Assembly: GCA_951813605.1 (NCBI GenBank)
Contig: OX638379.1
Location: 1,250,471 to 1,314,470 of the forward strand
Direction: 5' to 3'
DNA length: 64,000 bases
DNA from: an uncultured Bryobacterales bacterium
GTDB lineage: Bacteria > Acidobacteriota > Terriglobia > Bryobacterales > UBA6623
The notes beneath the pieces are model-generated. The model had not been told where the DNA came from. It saw only the letters and a program-made list of their open reading frames with translations, and searched no databases. Both the position numbers and the translations under genes were made by a program. Shown in pieces: positions 17,767-25,541 of the stretch; position 1 is the first letter of the stretch; each line of letters starts with the position of its first letter.

Positions 17767-18116
17767 ATACGGTTTCACACGGTGTTCGTCCGAGTCGACA
17801 CTCGACAAACCTTCAATTCTGTTTATTATCGAGCCTGCAAGGTTGACATTTCAGCCCGAGACACTAGGCTTGCCCCGCGAGCGGTGTCGTTCGAACAGGT
17901 TCTCACGGCGCAAGTTAGGCCGGTCATTGCCCCGGTCCGCAGTTCATCGACTCGGTTGGCGGTCGGGTGCCGAGGGTCCCCGCAAGACGGCCTTGCGACA
18001 CACTGCATTTCTCTAGCGCTTTTTCCAACTATCTATCAATTCGCGGAGGCGCGCCGGCGCCCCGCATTTTCTAATGCCATGCCAATGATCGGGATCGACC
18101 CTCTTGACGAGGAATC
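17767..18116. other. Intergenic region before the NYN-LOTUS gene
   Basis: 350 bases with no gene seen. The end (GACGAGGAATC before the ATG at 18117) holds the ribosome binding site of the NYN-LOTUS gene. Confidence 0.5.
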
Positions 18117-20036
18117 ATGTCGGCGGAATTGAAATTCGCAGTCTTTATCGACTACGACAACATCGCAATTGGCGTGAAGAACACGCTCAATAGAAGTTTT
18201 GACTACAAGATTGTTAGTCGGTGGCTCAAGCAACGAGGCGAAGTTCTGGCTCAGATCGCCTACGGCAATTGGAACACGCACAGCGACTTCAGGATCGTAT
18301 CGAGAGGCTTGGCTAAGCAAGGCGTCCGGATGGAACACCTCGAGACGGCGTCGAGCGGGAGCAAGAACGGCGCCGACATTGCCTTATCAATCGACGCGCT
18401 GGAGCTAGTTTTTACGCAGAAGCATATCGACGCGTTTTGCATTCTCAGCGGCGACAGCGATTTCCTCCCCCTTGTCCACAAGCTCAAGAAGCACAACAAG
18501 CGGGTGTATGTGGTTGCCGGGAACTCGTTCACCAGCGACAACCTAAGGCGCAACTGTCACGAGTTCCTGAGCTACGAGGAATTATGTGGACTTCCGCCCG
18601 CCCGGTACGCGAGCTCTCGCGTCAAGGCGCCGCTACGGGGTGAAACGCAATTGGAGCCTTTCGAGAATGCCGTTCCAGCAGTGAGACGAGCGTTGCGCGA
18701 AATGGAGCGAAGGGGTGAAATTCCGTATATCAAACAGCTCAGAACCTCGCTGATTGGGATCGAACCAGCCTTTGACGAGCGCGCTTACGGATGCGAGTCA
18801 TTCAAGGCCTTGATTATCAAGCTAGTGAACAGCGGTCATTTCCGACGGAAGACGATCGGCGAGAACCGGTTCTGCATCGCAGAGGCTGACGTGCGCCCGA
18901 CCACATCGCTCGAAGCGCGTCGCAATCGTGGTGGAGGCGGCGGTTACGGGCGCGGCCTCAGCGGACGCAAGCCGGCCGGTCAGTTCGATTACCGCCGCGG
19001 TCGATCGACTTTGCAACCGTTGCGGGGTTCGGCTGAGACAGACAAGGCCGCCACGACCATAAGGAAGGCTGTTTCGAGAATCGAATACACGGGAAGGCTT
19101 GCCGGATTGGATCTCTTGTACAAGACGATCTTGGAGATCGATCCCGAGTTCAGGACCTATGGCTGCAGCGGCGCAGAGTTCCGGCGATTTATCGGCAACC
19201 TAGCGAGGCAAGGACATTTTCGTATCAAGGCTTCCAGCGGGGCCTATGTGGTCGAGCTGAAAAACTCTGCCGAATCCTCGCCCGTCCAATCAGCGAGCCG
19301 CCTGGGCGAGAATGCGCGCCGGCTGCTTGTCGAGGTCCTCCACGAGCACGATTCCTTAGTTCGAACGGGCGTCCCGAACAAGCAACTCGAGCTGATCATT
19401 TCGATGCAATCTAGATTCGACGCAGCGAAATTCGGAGTCGAGAGCCCGGGGCACCTATTAGAACTCGCTGTCAGGGAGGGCCTCGTAAACGCACGTCGGG
19501 ACGCCAGCGGCGTTGTCCGGTACTTCTCTCTGGATGCCGGCGAGGAGATGTTGGAGGCTCTCGGGTCCCGGTCGCGAACTCGCCCGCTCCGCGGCGCGCA
19601 GTCCTCCGATCCCGCAGCGCCCGCTCCGAAGAGGGTGCGTCGTACCCGCCCTGTCAGCCCGTCAGAGCGTCCCGCACCGAGCGAGTCGGTCGTGGGCATC
19701 GAGCCGTCCCGCAAGGACTCGGTCGACAGGGCGGTCGAAATCGTGTGCAACGCAGTCCGGACGGACGGACGCCTGTTCGACAACGGGCTTTATCGGAGCG
19801 AGTTACGGGCAGCTTTGCAGAAGGCCGAACCCGGCTTTGACCAAAAGACCTACGGGATACGCACCTTTCGAGTCTTGCTCGACCATGTGCGCGAAAAGGG
19901 ATTTCTCGAAACACGGGAAGAGGCTGACGAAGGCATGAGGTACTTCGGCACGGACCTGCTTGGGGCATTCGGCTTGCCCCCCGCGGACGGCTTCAAGTCG
20001 AGTCGGAAGGGCTTCTTAAGCTGGTTGCGTCGCTGA
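18117..20036 (+). CDS. NYN ribonuclease-like domain fused to four LOTUS/OST-HTH-like repeats
   Basis: The 639-residue protein begins with a NYN (LabA/DUF88, PIN-like) domain at about residues 7-155. Acidic metal-site residues are visible in FIDYDN (Asp12, Asp14), NGAD (Asp87) and SGDSD (Asp113, Asp115). After it come four copies of a repeat of about 70 residues at roughly 186-256, 313-380, 398-470 and 536-610. Each has a helix, a core such as AYGCESF, TYGCSGAEF, KFGVES or TYGIRTF, a second helix and a GHF/GLV/GFL turn leading to a short strand. This is the pattern of LOTUS/OST-HTH domains, which bind RNA. A Gly/Arg-rich linker (RGGGGGYGRG, 271-280) and a Pro/Ser/Arg-rich linker (about 485-530) separate them. 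The likely role is RNA cleavage or silencing in the cytoplasm. A good Shine-Dalgarno (GAGGA) supports the start. An IS1380 element sits 12 bp behind its stop codon. Confidence 0.85.
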   Translation: MSAELKFAVFIDYDNIAIGVKNTLNRSFDYKIVSRWLKQRGEVLAQIAYGNWNTHSDFRIVSRGLAKQGVRMEHLETASSGSKNGADIALSIDALELVFTQKHIDAFCILSGDSDFLPLVHKLKKHNKRVYVVAGNSFTSDNLRRNCHEFLSYEELCGLPPARYASSRVKAPLRGETQLEPFENAVPAVRRALREMERRGEIPYIKQLRTSLIGIEPAFDERAYGCESFKALIIKLVNSGHFRRKTIGENRFCIAEADVRPTTSLEARRNRGGGGGYGRGLSGRKPAGQFDYRRGRSTLQPLRGSAETDKAATTIRKAVSRIEYTGRLAGLDLLYKTILEIDPEFRTYGCSGAEFRRFIGNLARQGHFRIKASSGAYVVELKNSAESSPVQSASRLGENARRLLVEVLHEHDSLVRTGVPNKQLELIISMQSRFDAAKFGVESPGHLLELAVREGLVNARRDASGVVRYFSLDAGEEMLEALGSRSRTRPLRGAQSSDPAAPAPKRVRRTRPVSPSERPAPSESVVGIEPSRKDSVDRAVEIVCNAVRTDGRLFDNGLYRSELRAALQKAEPGFDQKTYGIRTFRVLLDHVREKGFLETREEADEGMRYFGTDLLGAFGLPPADGFKSSRKGFLSWLRR

Positions 20037-20044
20037 GAGAGGAA

Positions 20045-20048
20045 CTAG
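20045..20048. repeat. Target-site duplication (left) of the IS1380-family element
   Basis: CTAG at 20045-20048 is repeated directly at 21769-21772, outside the inverted repeats. Four-base duplications are usual for the IS1380 family. Confidence 0.7.
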
Positions 20049-20065
20049 CCCGACCTTCTCAAGAG
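20049..20065 (+). repeat. IS1380-family inverted repeat, end distal to transposase start
   Basis: CCCGACCTTCTCAAGAG, matching 13 of 17 bases of the complement of 21752-21768. Confidence 0.75.
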
Positions 20066-20269
20066 TTTTAGATTTGGAGGCGTTTTGTCCATTTGGGGTG
20101 GATGGATAGCCTGGCAATGTTGCGTGGCGTGCTGGATCCGGGCAGAGGCCGGGCAAGGGTCGCCAGATCCGCGGTTGCCGGGGTCCGTTTTGTCTTGCCA
20201 CGCGCCCCGCCGACGCAGTGGTCCCGCTGACCTCCGACGGGGCTCGAGACGATGGCTGGAGTGCCGCGG

Positions 20270-21673
20270 CTAGCAGCGCAGGGGCAGGCTCTGGAGACGG
20301 GCCAGCACCTGCCCGAAGAGGCCCGCTTCCGGGAAGCCCTCGTCGAACGACAGCCGCACGGCCCGCACGCTGACCCGGATCCGCACGCCGATCTTGAGCA
20401 GCTGCAGGCGGATCGTGCCGCATGGCGCCCGCGCCAGCCGCGTGCCCCGCAGGCCCCGGCGCCGCAGCAACTCCAGCAGCGCGTAAGCGAACGAGGCGAA
20501 ATACAGGCGCAGCTGGTTGGCCCGCATGGTGTGCGCCGAGGTGCGATCCGCGAACAGCGCCAGCTGCTGTTCCTTGATGCGGTTCTCCATATCGCCCCGT
20601 GCGCAGTACACCTGCTCGTACAGCGTGCGCGCCGCCATCCGCCCGGCCCCCAGCGACGTCACCACGAAACGCGGGCTGGCCCCCCGCGGCAAATGCTCTG
20701 CCTTGCCGATCAGGCGCCGCTCGCGGCTCCAGCTGTCCAGCGTCCGGTAGCGGAAGTCCTGGAACACCCGCGCCGCCTGCCCCGTCCGCTCGCATGCCTG
20801 CCGGGCGCGCTCCATCGCCGGGGCCAGGCTCCGCTTCAAGCGCGCATTCTGCGCGATTCCCAGCACATGCTCCACTCCCTGCGCCTCGCACCAGGCCAGC
20901 AATTCCTCGCGGCAGAACCCGCTGTCCCCGCGCAGCCAGATCTCCACCCCCGGCCAGCGCTCCCGGATGCGCCCCGCGATGCGTTCCAGCTCCTGCACCG
21001 TGCCCTCCGCCGCGTCGCGGTCCGCCGTCCGCAGGCGCGCCCCCAGCAGCTGCTGGCCGCAGAAGATGTACAGCGGCAAGTAACAGTAGCTGCGGCAGTA
21101 CCCATGGAAGAAGCGGCCTTCCTGCCGGCCATGCAGCGGGTCATCCGTCGCGTCCACGTCCAGCACGATGCGCTCCGGCTGCGCGCCGTGCCAGTCCAGG
21201 AACAGGTCCACCAGCAGGGCGTCCAGCCGCGCGGTGTCGGCCACGATCTTCTTGCAGCGTTCCCCGGGGCCCAGCGCCGCCCCCGTCAGCTCCAGGCGGT
21301 TCAGCGTGCTCTTGCCCGGCGGCCAGCCCTCCCAGCTCGCCCGGCGCCGCCCGCGGCCCGCCGCCCCGCACAGCAGCGACCACAGCCTGCTCTGGCGCAA
21401 CGTGTCGTGATCGTTCAAATCCTCATAGCCCAGCGCCAGCCCCAGCACGCGCGCTGCCAGCAGCACTTCCAGCGCATGCTGCGTCCGTCGCGGGTCGCGG
21501 TGATCCCGGAAACACGCACTCAACCGCCGGAACAGCCCCGTCCGCAGCGCCAGCTCGCGCAGCAGCAGCCCGCCGCCATCCGACCCCAGTTCCCCGCCGT
21601 CAAACCGCCCGACTACACGCTGCCTTCGCAAGCCTGCGAACTCCAAGCGTGCTGTGCTACACTCTGTCGTCAT
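20270..21673 (-). CDS. IS1380-family transposase
   Basis: The 467-residue DDE transposase has the typical IS1380 opening FDGGELGSDGGGLLLRELA, the catalytic-core segments VLDVDATDDPLHG and IWLRGDSGFCREELLAWC, and the late GDMENRIKEQQLALFADRTS motif. This places Asp-Asp-Glu in the expected order. It is complete, with CTA (TAG on the minus strand) at 20270. The start is an ATG at 21673 that follows the -10-like TATAAT at 21718-21723. The ATG itself lies in one arm of an inverted repeat (see the separate entry), which should block translation in transcripts entering from the SIS gene. GC content and Ala/Arg richness are higher than in its neighbours. Confidence 0.93.
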   Translation of the reverse strand: MTTECSTARLEFAGLRRQRVVGRFDGGELGSDGGGLLLRELALRTGLFRRLSACFRDHRDPRRTQHALEVLLAARVLGLALGYEDLNDHDTLRQSRLWSLLCGAAGRGRRRASWEGWPPGKSTLNRLELTGAALGPGERCKKIVADTARLDALLVDLFLDWHGAQPERIVLDVDATDDPLHGRQEGRFFHGYCRSYCYLPLYIFCGQQLLGARLRTADRDAAEGTVQELERIAGRIRERWPGVEIWLRGDSGFCREELLAWCEAQGVEHVLGIAQNARLKRSLAPAMERARQACERTGQAARVFQDFRYRTLDSWSRERRLIGKAEHLPRGASPRFVVTSLGAGRMAARTLYEQVYCARGDMENRIKEQQLALFADRTSAHTMRANQLRLYFASFAYALLELLRRRGLRGTRLARAPCGTIRLQLLKIGVRIRVSVRAVRLSFDEGFPEAGLFGQVLARLQSLPLRC

Positions 21674-21742
21674 AAGGCCGTCGTTCTGCTACGTGGTAAG
21701 TTGTTCATAATAAACCAATTATACCACAAGACACGGCCTTAT
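21672..21742 (-). promoter_or_regulatory. Start-codon-masking inverted repeat of the IS transposase
   Basis: ATAAGGCCGT at 21672-21681 is the perfect complement of ACGGCCTTAT at 21733-21742. The first arm overlaps the AT of the transposase ATG (21671-21673). The second arm lies upstream of the likely -10 box TATAAT (21718-21723). Transcripts from the element's own promoter would lack the upstream arm and stay open. Transcripts reading in from outside contain both arms and could fold over the start codon. The arrangement resembles the known fold-back protection of IS10 and IS50; here it is inferred from sequence only. Confidence 0.6.
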
Positions 21743-21751
21743 ACCCTACCC

Positions 21752-21768
21752 CTCGTGAGAAATCCGGG
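21752..21768 (-). repeat. IS1380-family inverted repeat, end near transposase start
   Basis: Read on the minus strand it is CCCGGATTTCTCACGAG, the partner of the repeat at 20049-20065. The CTAG duplication follows at 21769-21772. Confidence 0.75.
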
Positions 21769-21810
21769 CTAGCGCCCTAGTGGCGCCTGCCCGGAGCCCG
21801 GCCTTGCCTT

Positions 21811-22869
21811 TCACAAGGTCTGCGTCACCTTGGAGAGCATCCGGGGCTTGTCGGGATCGAGCCCCTTGCACTCCGACAAGTGCGCTGCGAACAGCTGCGC
21901 GGGGACGATCAAGGGGATGGGAGTGAGCGTGTCTAGCGGGTAGCGCGAGGTCGCAGGCGGATTTCCAATGATCTCGATCCAGCGGGAGCGAGGCAGACCT
22001 TGGAGCTCGGCCGGTGCCCCGATGCAAATGGTGTCCACGTGGCTTCGCTCAAGTCGCGCCAGAAGCTTTGCTGTCTCTTTGAAGGTCGGTCCCGGGGGCG
22101 TGAAGACAAAGACGGGAAATCCTTCTTCCACTATCGCGATTGGGCCGTGCGCGAAATCCGCGCACGAGAATCCCGCGGCGACCACGTAGCTAGTCTCCAT
22201 GAGCTTCAGCGCGAACTCGAATCCGTTGGCGTAGTTGAGCCCCCTGCCGACGACCACCGCGTGCGACATGTCGCGATAGCGATTGGCGAGCTGCTTGACA
22301 GCCGACTCGTGTCTGAGTTGCAATTCGACCGAATCAGGTAGGCGCTTGAGATCGCTCTCTGGAATCTCGGCCCCCAAGGCCCTGGCTAGGCAATACAGCA
22401 TCAGGAGCTGCGCGGTATAGGTCTTCGTGGCGGCGACGCTGGTTTCCTTGCCCGCTTGAGTCGGCAACACTTCGTCCACCAGACTCGCTAGGTTGCTGGC
22501 ACTTTCGTTAGTGATGCCTATCGTGAAGCTGTCGCTTCCCTCGGCGAGTTCCATGAACGCATTAATGTCCGTCGATTCGCCCGACTGCGAAATTCCAATG
22601 ACCAACGCGTCTCTCGGAATCGGCCGTTTGTGGTAGAGCGTTGCGACGGACGGGGCGGCTAGGCTTGTCGGGATGCCGAGCGTGATTTCAAAGAGGTATC
22701 GTCCGAATAGGGCCGCGTTGTCCGAGGTCCCGCGCGCGACGATGACGATAAGGGGAGGTCGGCGTTTCGAGAAACGCCTTCGCAGTCGCGAAAGCGCGTC
22801 CGGTGGCTCGGCGAGGGCGCGAGCCAGCACTTGAGGCTGCTGCCGGATTTCGTCAATCATCAGGGACAT
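21811..22869 (-). CDS. Double-SIS-domain sugar isomerase/deaminase-like protein
   Basis: The 352-residue protein consists of two tandem SIS (sugar isomerase) domains, as in the C-terminal half of glucosamine-6-phosphate synthase GlmS, but it has no glutaminase domain. The N-terminal MSLMIDEIRQQPQVL is a typical start for this group. Phosphosugar-binding motifs are visible in IVARGTSDNAA, GISQSGESTD, VAATKTYTAQ and VVVGRGLNYANGFEFALK. It may isomerise or deaminate an amino-sugar phosphate (AgaS/FrlB-like). I chose the ATG at 22869; the frame is open much further upstream without family likeness. It is transcribed toward the IS element and its transcripts would read into the transposase gene. 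Confidence 0.88.
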   Translation of the reverse strand: MSLMIDEIRQQPQVLARALAEPPDALSRLRRRFSKRRPPLIVIVARGTSDNAALFGRYLFEITLGIPTSLAAPSVATLYHKRPIPRDALVIGISQSGESTDINAFMELAEGSDSFTIGITNESASNLASLVDEVLPTQAGKETSVAATKTYTAQLLMLYCLARALGAEIPESDLKRLPDSVELQLRHESAVKQLANRYRDMSHAVVVGRGLNYANGFEFALKLMETSYVVAAGFSCADFAHGPIAIVEEGFPVFVFTPPGPTFKETAKLLARLERSHVDTICIGAPAELQGLPRSRWIEIIGNPPATSRYPLDTLTPIPLIVPAQLFAAHLSECKGLDPDKPRMLSKVTQTL

Positions 22870-23235
22870 AGAGGCAACAAGAACGGGTTCGTCATTGATT
22901 GTAGCTGCGCTTCGGCCGCGCCGAACCGCTCCGACGAAAGCCTCGAGTATCGGCGCGATAAAGACCAAGCTCCAGATCGAACTTGTGGTAGGCGGTGGCG
23001 AGTGATTCAGGGCTGGGACACTCCGGGGACTGTCCTGCCTGACCTGCGCCGAGAGCCACTGCCCCGAAACCGCCGGAACCTTCCAAAGGGGGTGTTCGGC
23101 GGGCCGTGCGTCGTGCCCCGGCTTTGCTCGGACGAGAGGCAGCTTGGCCTTTAAGAACTCGCGAGCAGGCACGGCTGCAATGCGTGGCGCGCCACGCGGG
23201 TTCGATGCTCGGGTTTGGCTTTCCTAACCTAGGGG
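22870..23235. other. Intergenic region between msrA and the SIS gene
   Basis: About 366 bases; no gene that I can support. A TACAAT hexamer about 27 nt before the SIS start (minus strand) is a possible -10 box. Part of the frame upstream of the SIS start is open but shows no conserved pattern. Confidence 0.45.
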
Positions 23236-23709
23236 TCAGATACTGCAGGTCGCGAGTCCCCGCTTGACGAGGTACTTTTGATGATATTCCTCCGCGGGGT
23301 AGAACGGCGCGCCCGACTCGATCGCAGTCGCGATCGGCCGGAGGAAGCGCCCGCTGCGATCCATGCGGTCCTTGGACGATTCTGCCAGAGCCTGCTGACT
23401 GTCGTCCTCGCAGAATATGACCGATCGATATTGGTAGCCGATGTCTGGCCCTTGGCGATGGAGTTGCGTCGGGTCGTGGCATGCCCAAAACGTCTCGAGC
23501 AGTTCCTCGTATTTCACCTGCCGCGGATCAAATTCTACTCTGACTGCTTCGGTATGGCCCGTGTTGCCGCGGCAAACGGCCCGGTAGGTGGGATTCGTGT
23601 CCCGGCCGCCCGTGTACCCGACGACTGTTGACTTCACTCCCGGCACATTCGCGAATGCCACTTCGACTCCCCAAAAACACCCGGCTCCGAATGTCGCAAA
23701 CTCTTGCAT
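23236..23709 (-). CDS. msrA: Peptide methionine sulfoxide reductase MsrA
   Basis: MsrA repairs methionine-S-sulfoxide in proteins. The 157-residue product shows the active-site motif [12 protein letters not shown] with catalytic Cys11, then [36 protein letters not shown] and QYRSVIF, all canonical. Additional cysteines occur in [10 protein letters not shown] and near the end (LATCSI); the terminal one may be a resolving cysteine. It has no signal peptide, so it is cytoplasmic. A purine-rich segment before the ATG (AAAGGAAACCGGAAGA) serves as ribosome binding site. It is followed upstream by the TerB-like gene on the same strand after 81 nt. Confidence 0.95.
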   Translation of the reverse strand: MQEFATFGAGCFWGVEVAFANVPGVKSTVVGYTGGRDTNPTYRAVCRGNTGHTEAVRVEFDPRQVKYEELLETFWACHDPTQLHRQGPDIGYQYRSVIFCEDDSQQALAESSKDRMDRSGRFLRPIATAIESGAPFYPAEEYHQKYLVKRGLATCSI

Positions 23710-23790
23710 TCTTCCGGTTTCCTTTGCTTGTGCCGAACGCCGTTACGTGTTGGCACCGACCTGGGGTCCGGCCGGACGGCGGGTCGGTGG

Positions 23791-24309
23791 TCAAGCCTTA
23801 AGCACGCTGAGATGCTCCCTGTAGATGGACCGAGCAGCGATGAAGTCGGAATGATCTAAGCGCAGCTCCTTAGTAATAGCACGAATCTCATTGTCTTCCA
23901 TGACGCTGATCGATTGGTCCGAGGACGACACTGCGAACAGGCAATGCAGGAGGGCCTGTTTCTGCGCCCGAGTTGCGATCCGGTTGAATTCCTGCGTCAC
24001 TATGAAGCTCTCAGTTGACCCGAACAACTTGTGCTGGCTCTTGGCGATCTGCACCACGAGCACTGCCTGCTCCTCCGGAAGTCCCCCGAGACGCTCGACT
24101 ATGCGTTCCATCTCCGCGACCTCTTCGTCGCTGATTTCCAGGTCCGCGTTCGCTACGCGTCCTAGGATGAATGCGAATGCTGCGATATACGTCGCGCGCT
24201 CGGCGGGCAGTTCATCTATCGCCCGGCTGATTTTTCGGACCGTGTCAGACGCGACCCTGCTTTCCGCCTGGCGGATGGGGGGCTTTCTGAACAAGTCGAG
24301 GAATCCCAT
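23791..24309 (-). CDS. TerB-like (tellurite-resistance B / DUF533-type) helical protein
   Basis: The 172-residue all-alpha protein carries the TerB-type pattern: a helix with ATYIAAFAFILGRVANADLEISDEE, in which the acidic residues recall the family's metal-binding loop, and a second copy-like segment ALLHCLFAVSSSDQSISVMEDNEI. TerB domains occur in stress-response and co-chaperone settings; the biochemical role here is not known. It is cytoplasmic, without a signal sequence, although the first residues MGFLDLFRKPP are hydrophobic. It lies 81 nt upstream of msrA on the same strand, which makes a stress-related mini-operon possible. Confidence 0.8.
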   Translation of the reverse strand: MGFLDLFRKPPIRQAESRVASDTVRKISRAIDELPAERATYIAAFAFILGRVANADLEISDEEVAEMERIVERLGGLPEEQAVLVVQIAKSQHKLFGSTESFIVTQEFNRIATRAQKQALLHCLFAVSSSDQSISVMEDNEIRAITKELRLDHSDFIAARSIYREHLSVLKA

Positions 24310-24444
24310 GGTCGTTCAGCTGATGGGCCAACTCCAGAACAACTGCAAGCTTAACAAGCTCGAGGTGCACCGGATCGAATTCGCGGTCTCAGTATAGACC
24401 CGCGCTGGCGGCTGGCGGCTTGATGCACACGGTGGACGTCGAAG

Positions 24445-25527
24445 CTAGCGCGCTCGGCGCCTAGGGCGGCGCACTGTCGTCCGCAACACCGAGTCGATCG
24501 CCTGTTGAGCCAGTGGCATCATGATCTTGTAGCCCTCGGAGTTGGGATGCAGGCCGTCTTCTGAAAGCTCCTTCCGGAGTCGACTGTCCGCGTCGACCAT
24601 GGACGTGTAGTAGTCGAGGTAGCCCCAGCCGTTGGAGCGGCAAAGGGCTTCAAGCCATCGGTTGAGTTCGGCGATCCGAGAGGGATTCCTGAGCAGCGTC
24701 CGCAGGAAGCGAGGGTCCGCCTGCTGGTGGTAGTCATTGACCGGTAGGATTGAAGCCATCACGGGCACAATGCCGGCTGACTGAGCGAGCATGCCTATTG
24801 CTTCCAGGTTCTGGCGAATCGTCAAGTCGGGGACCCCGCGGGCTAGGTCATTCGTGCCCCCGAGGACTACCACCGCCTTGGCATTCAAGTCGATTACGTC
24901 GGGCTTCATGCGCCCGAGCATCTGCCCGGTGATCTGCCCGCTGATGCCGCGATTGAGATAGGCCTTGCGACTGAAATACTGATCCAGCCTCCAGCCATCT
25001 GTGATCGAGTCACCCAGGAACACGACCCGCGGCTCGTTGACATCCACCGGCCCAACAGTGCGGTTTTCGTCCGCGTACCTGCGAAGGTTGTCGCGGTCCG
25101 AACCCAGGACCTGCTGTTCTCGGTAGTCAAGGGTGGCGAGGAAATGAGCGTCCAAGCGCTGGATTGCCACGCGGAGTTCACCTAGCTGCTTCCGAATGTC
25201 TTCCGAGAAATCCGCCGGTTTCGTTAAGGTGTCGGACAACTGCAAGTAGGCCTTGGCGTTGGCAAGCATTCGGTAGAGGACACCCGTGTGGTTGCGGCTG
25301 GCAGTGGTTTCCAGCGTCTTAACGCCTTGGCGAAAGTTTTCCTGCAAAGGGGCCCCTGCTCTGGATAATTCCGGCATCACGATGCGAGTCGCCTCCAGCA
25401 AGTCCGCAATCCTAGTTGTCAGCTGGGCCGCTTCCCCGGCATTCAGCCTTCCATCGTTCCGGCTCTGGGCAAGCAGGGGGGCAGCAAGGTAGACAGGAGC
25501 CAGCAAGAGCAGGCAGAGCCGTGGCAT
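24445..25527 (-). CDS. Exported SGNH/GDSL-type hydrolase
   Basis: The 360-residue protein has a signal peptide (residues 1-20, ending LLAQ), a helical N-terminal domain of about 140 residues, and a C-terminal SGNH esterase domain. The nucleophile Ser174 is in VVFLGDSITDGW. The oxyanion-hole residues are in RGISGQ and GGTNDL, and the Asp324/His327 dyad is in EDGLHPN. It is likely an esterase or acetylhydrolase acting on carbohydrate in the periplasm or outside; the helical front part is unfamiliar. I placed the start at the ATG before PRLCLLLL because the frame upstream is only overlap with the heptosyltransferase gene. A TAGACT hexamer seven bases before the ATG suggests a leaderless start. 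It is 14 nt behind the heptosyltransferase gene. Confidence 0.88.
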   Translation of the reverse strand: MPRLCLLLLAPVYLAAPLLAQSRNDGRLNAGEAAQLTTRIADLLEATRIVMPELSRAGAPLQENFRQGVKTLETTASRNHTGVLYRMLANAKAYLQLSDTLTKPADFSEDIRKQLGELRVAIQRLDAHFLATLDYREQQVLGSDRDNLRRYADENRTVGPVDVNEPRVVFLGDSITDGWRLDQYFSRKAYLNRGISGQITGQMLGRMKPDVIDLNAKAVVVLGGTNDLARGVPDLTIRQNLEAIGMLAQSAGIVPVMASILPVNDYHQQADPRFLRTLLRNPSRIAELNRWLEALCRSNGWGYLDYYTSMVDADSRLRKELSEDGLHPNSEGYKIMMPLAQQAIDSVLRTTVRRPRRRAR

Positions 25528-25541
25528 ATGTACGAGTCTAC

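Larger units (their letters stand above)
20049..21768 (-). mobile_element. Complete IS1380-family insertion sequence (1720 bp)
   Basis: The element is bounded by imperfect 17-bp inverted repeats (20049-20065 and 21752-21768; 13 of 17 positions match, beginning CCCG) and by a CTAG target duplication on both sides. It contains one transposase gene on the minus strand. It appears intact and the duplication is perfect, so insertion may be fairly recent. It landed 12 bp after the stop codon of the NYN-LOTUS gene and 43 bp before the end of the SIS gene, interrupting neither. The GC-rich transposase gene has very long open frames on the opposite strand, which are shadows. Confidence 0.85.

Noticed and set aside
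20599..21675. Second plus-strand open frame (358 codons) in the IS element
   Set aside because: Pro/Ala/Arg/Ser-only composition, antisense to the transposase; a GC-driven shadow.
20252..21772. Long plus-strand open frame (506 codons) across the IS element
   Set aside because: It is antisense to a clear IS1380 transposase, crosses the element's end, and encodes a low-complexity Gln/Pro/Arg-rich product; a shadow of the GC-rich gene.
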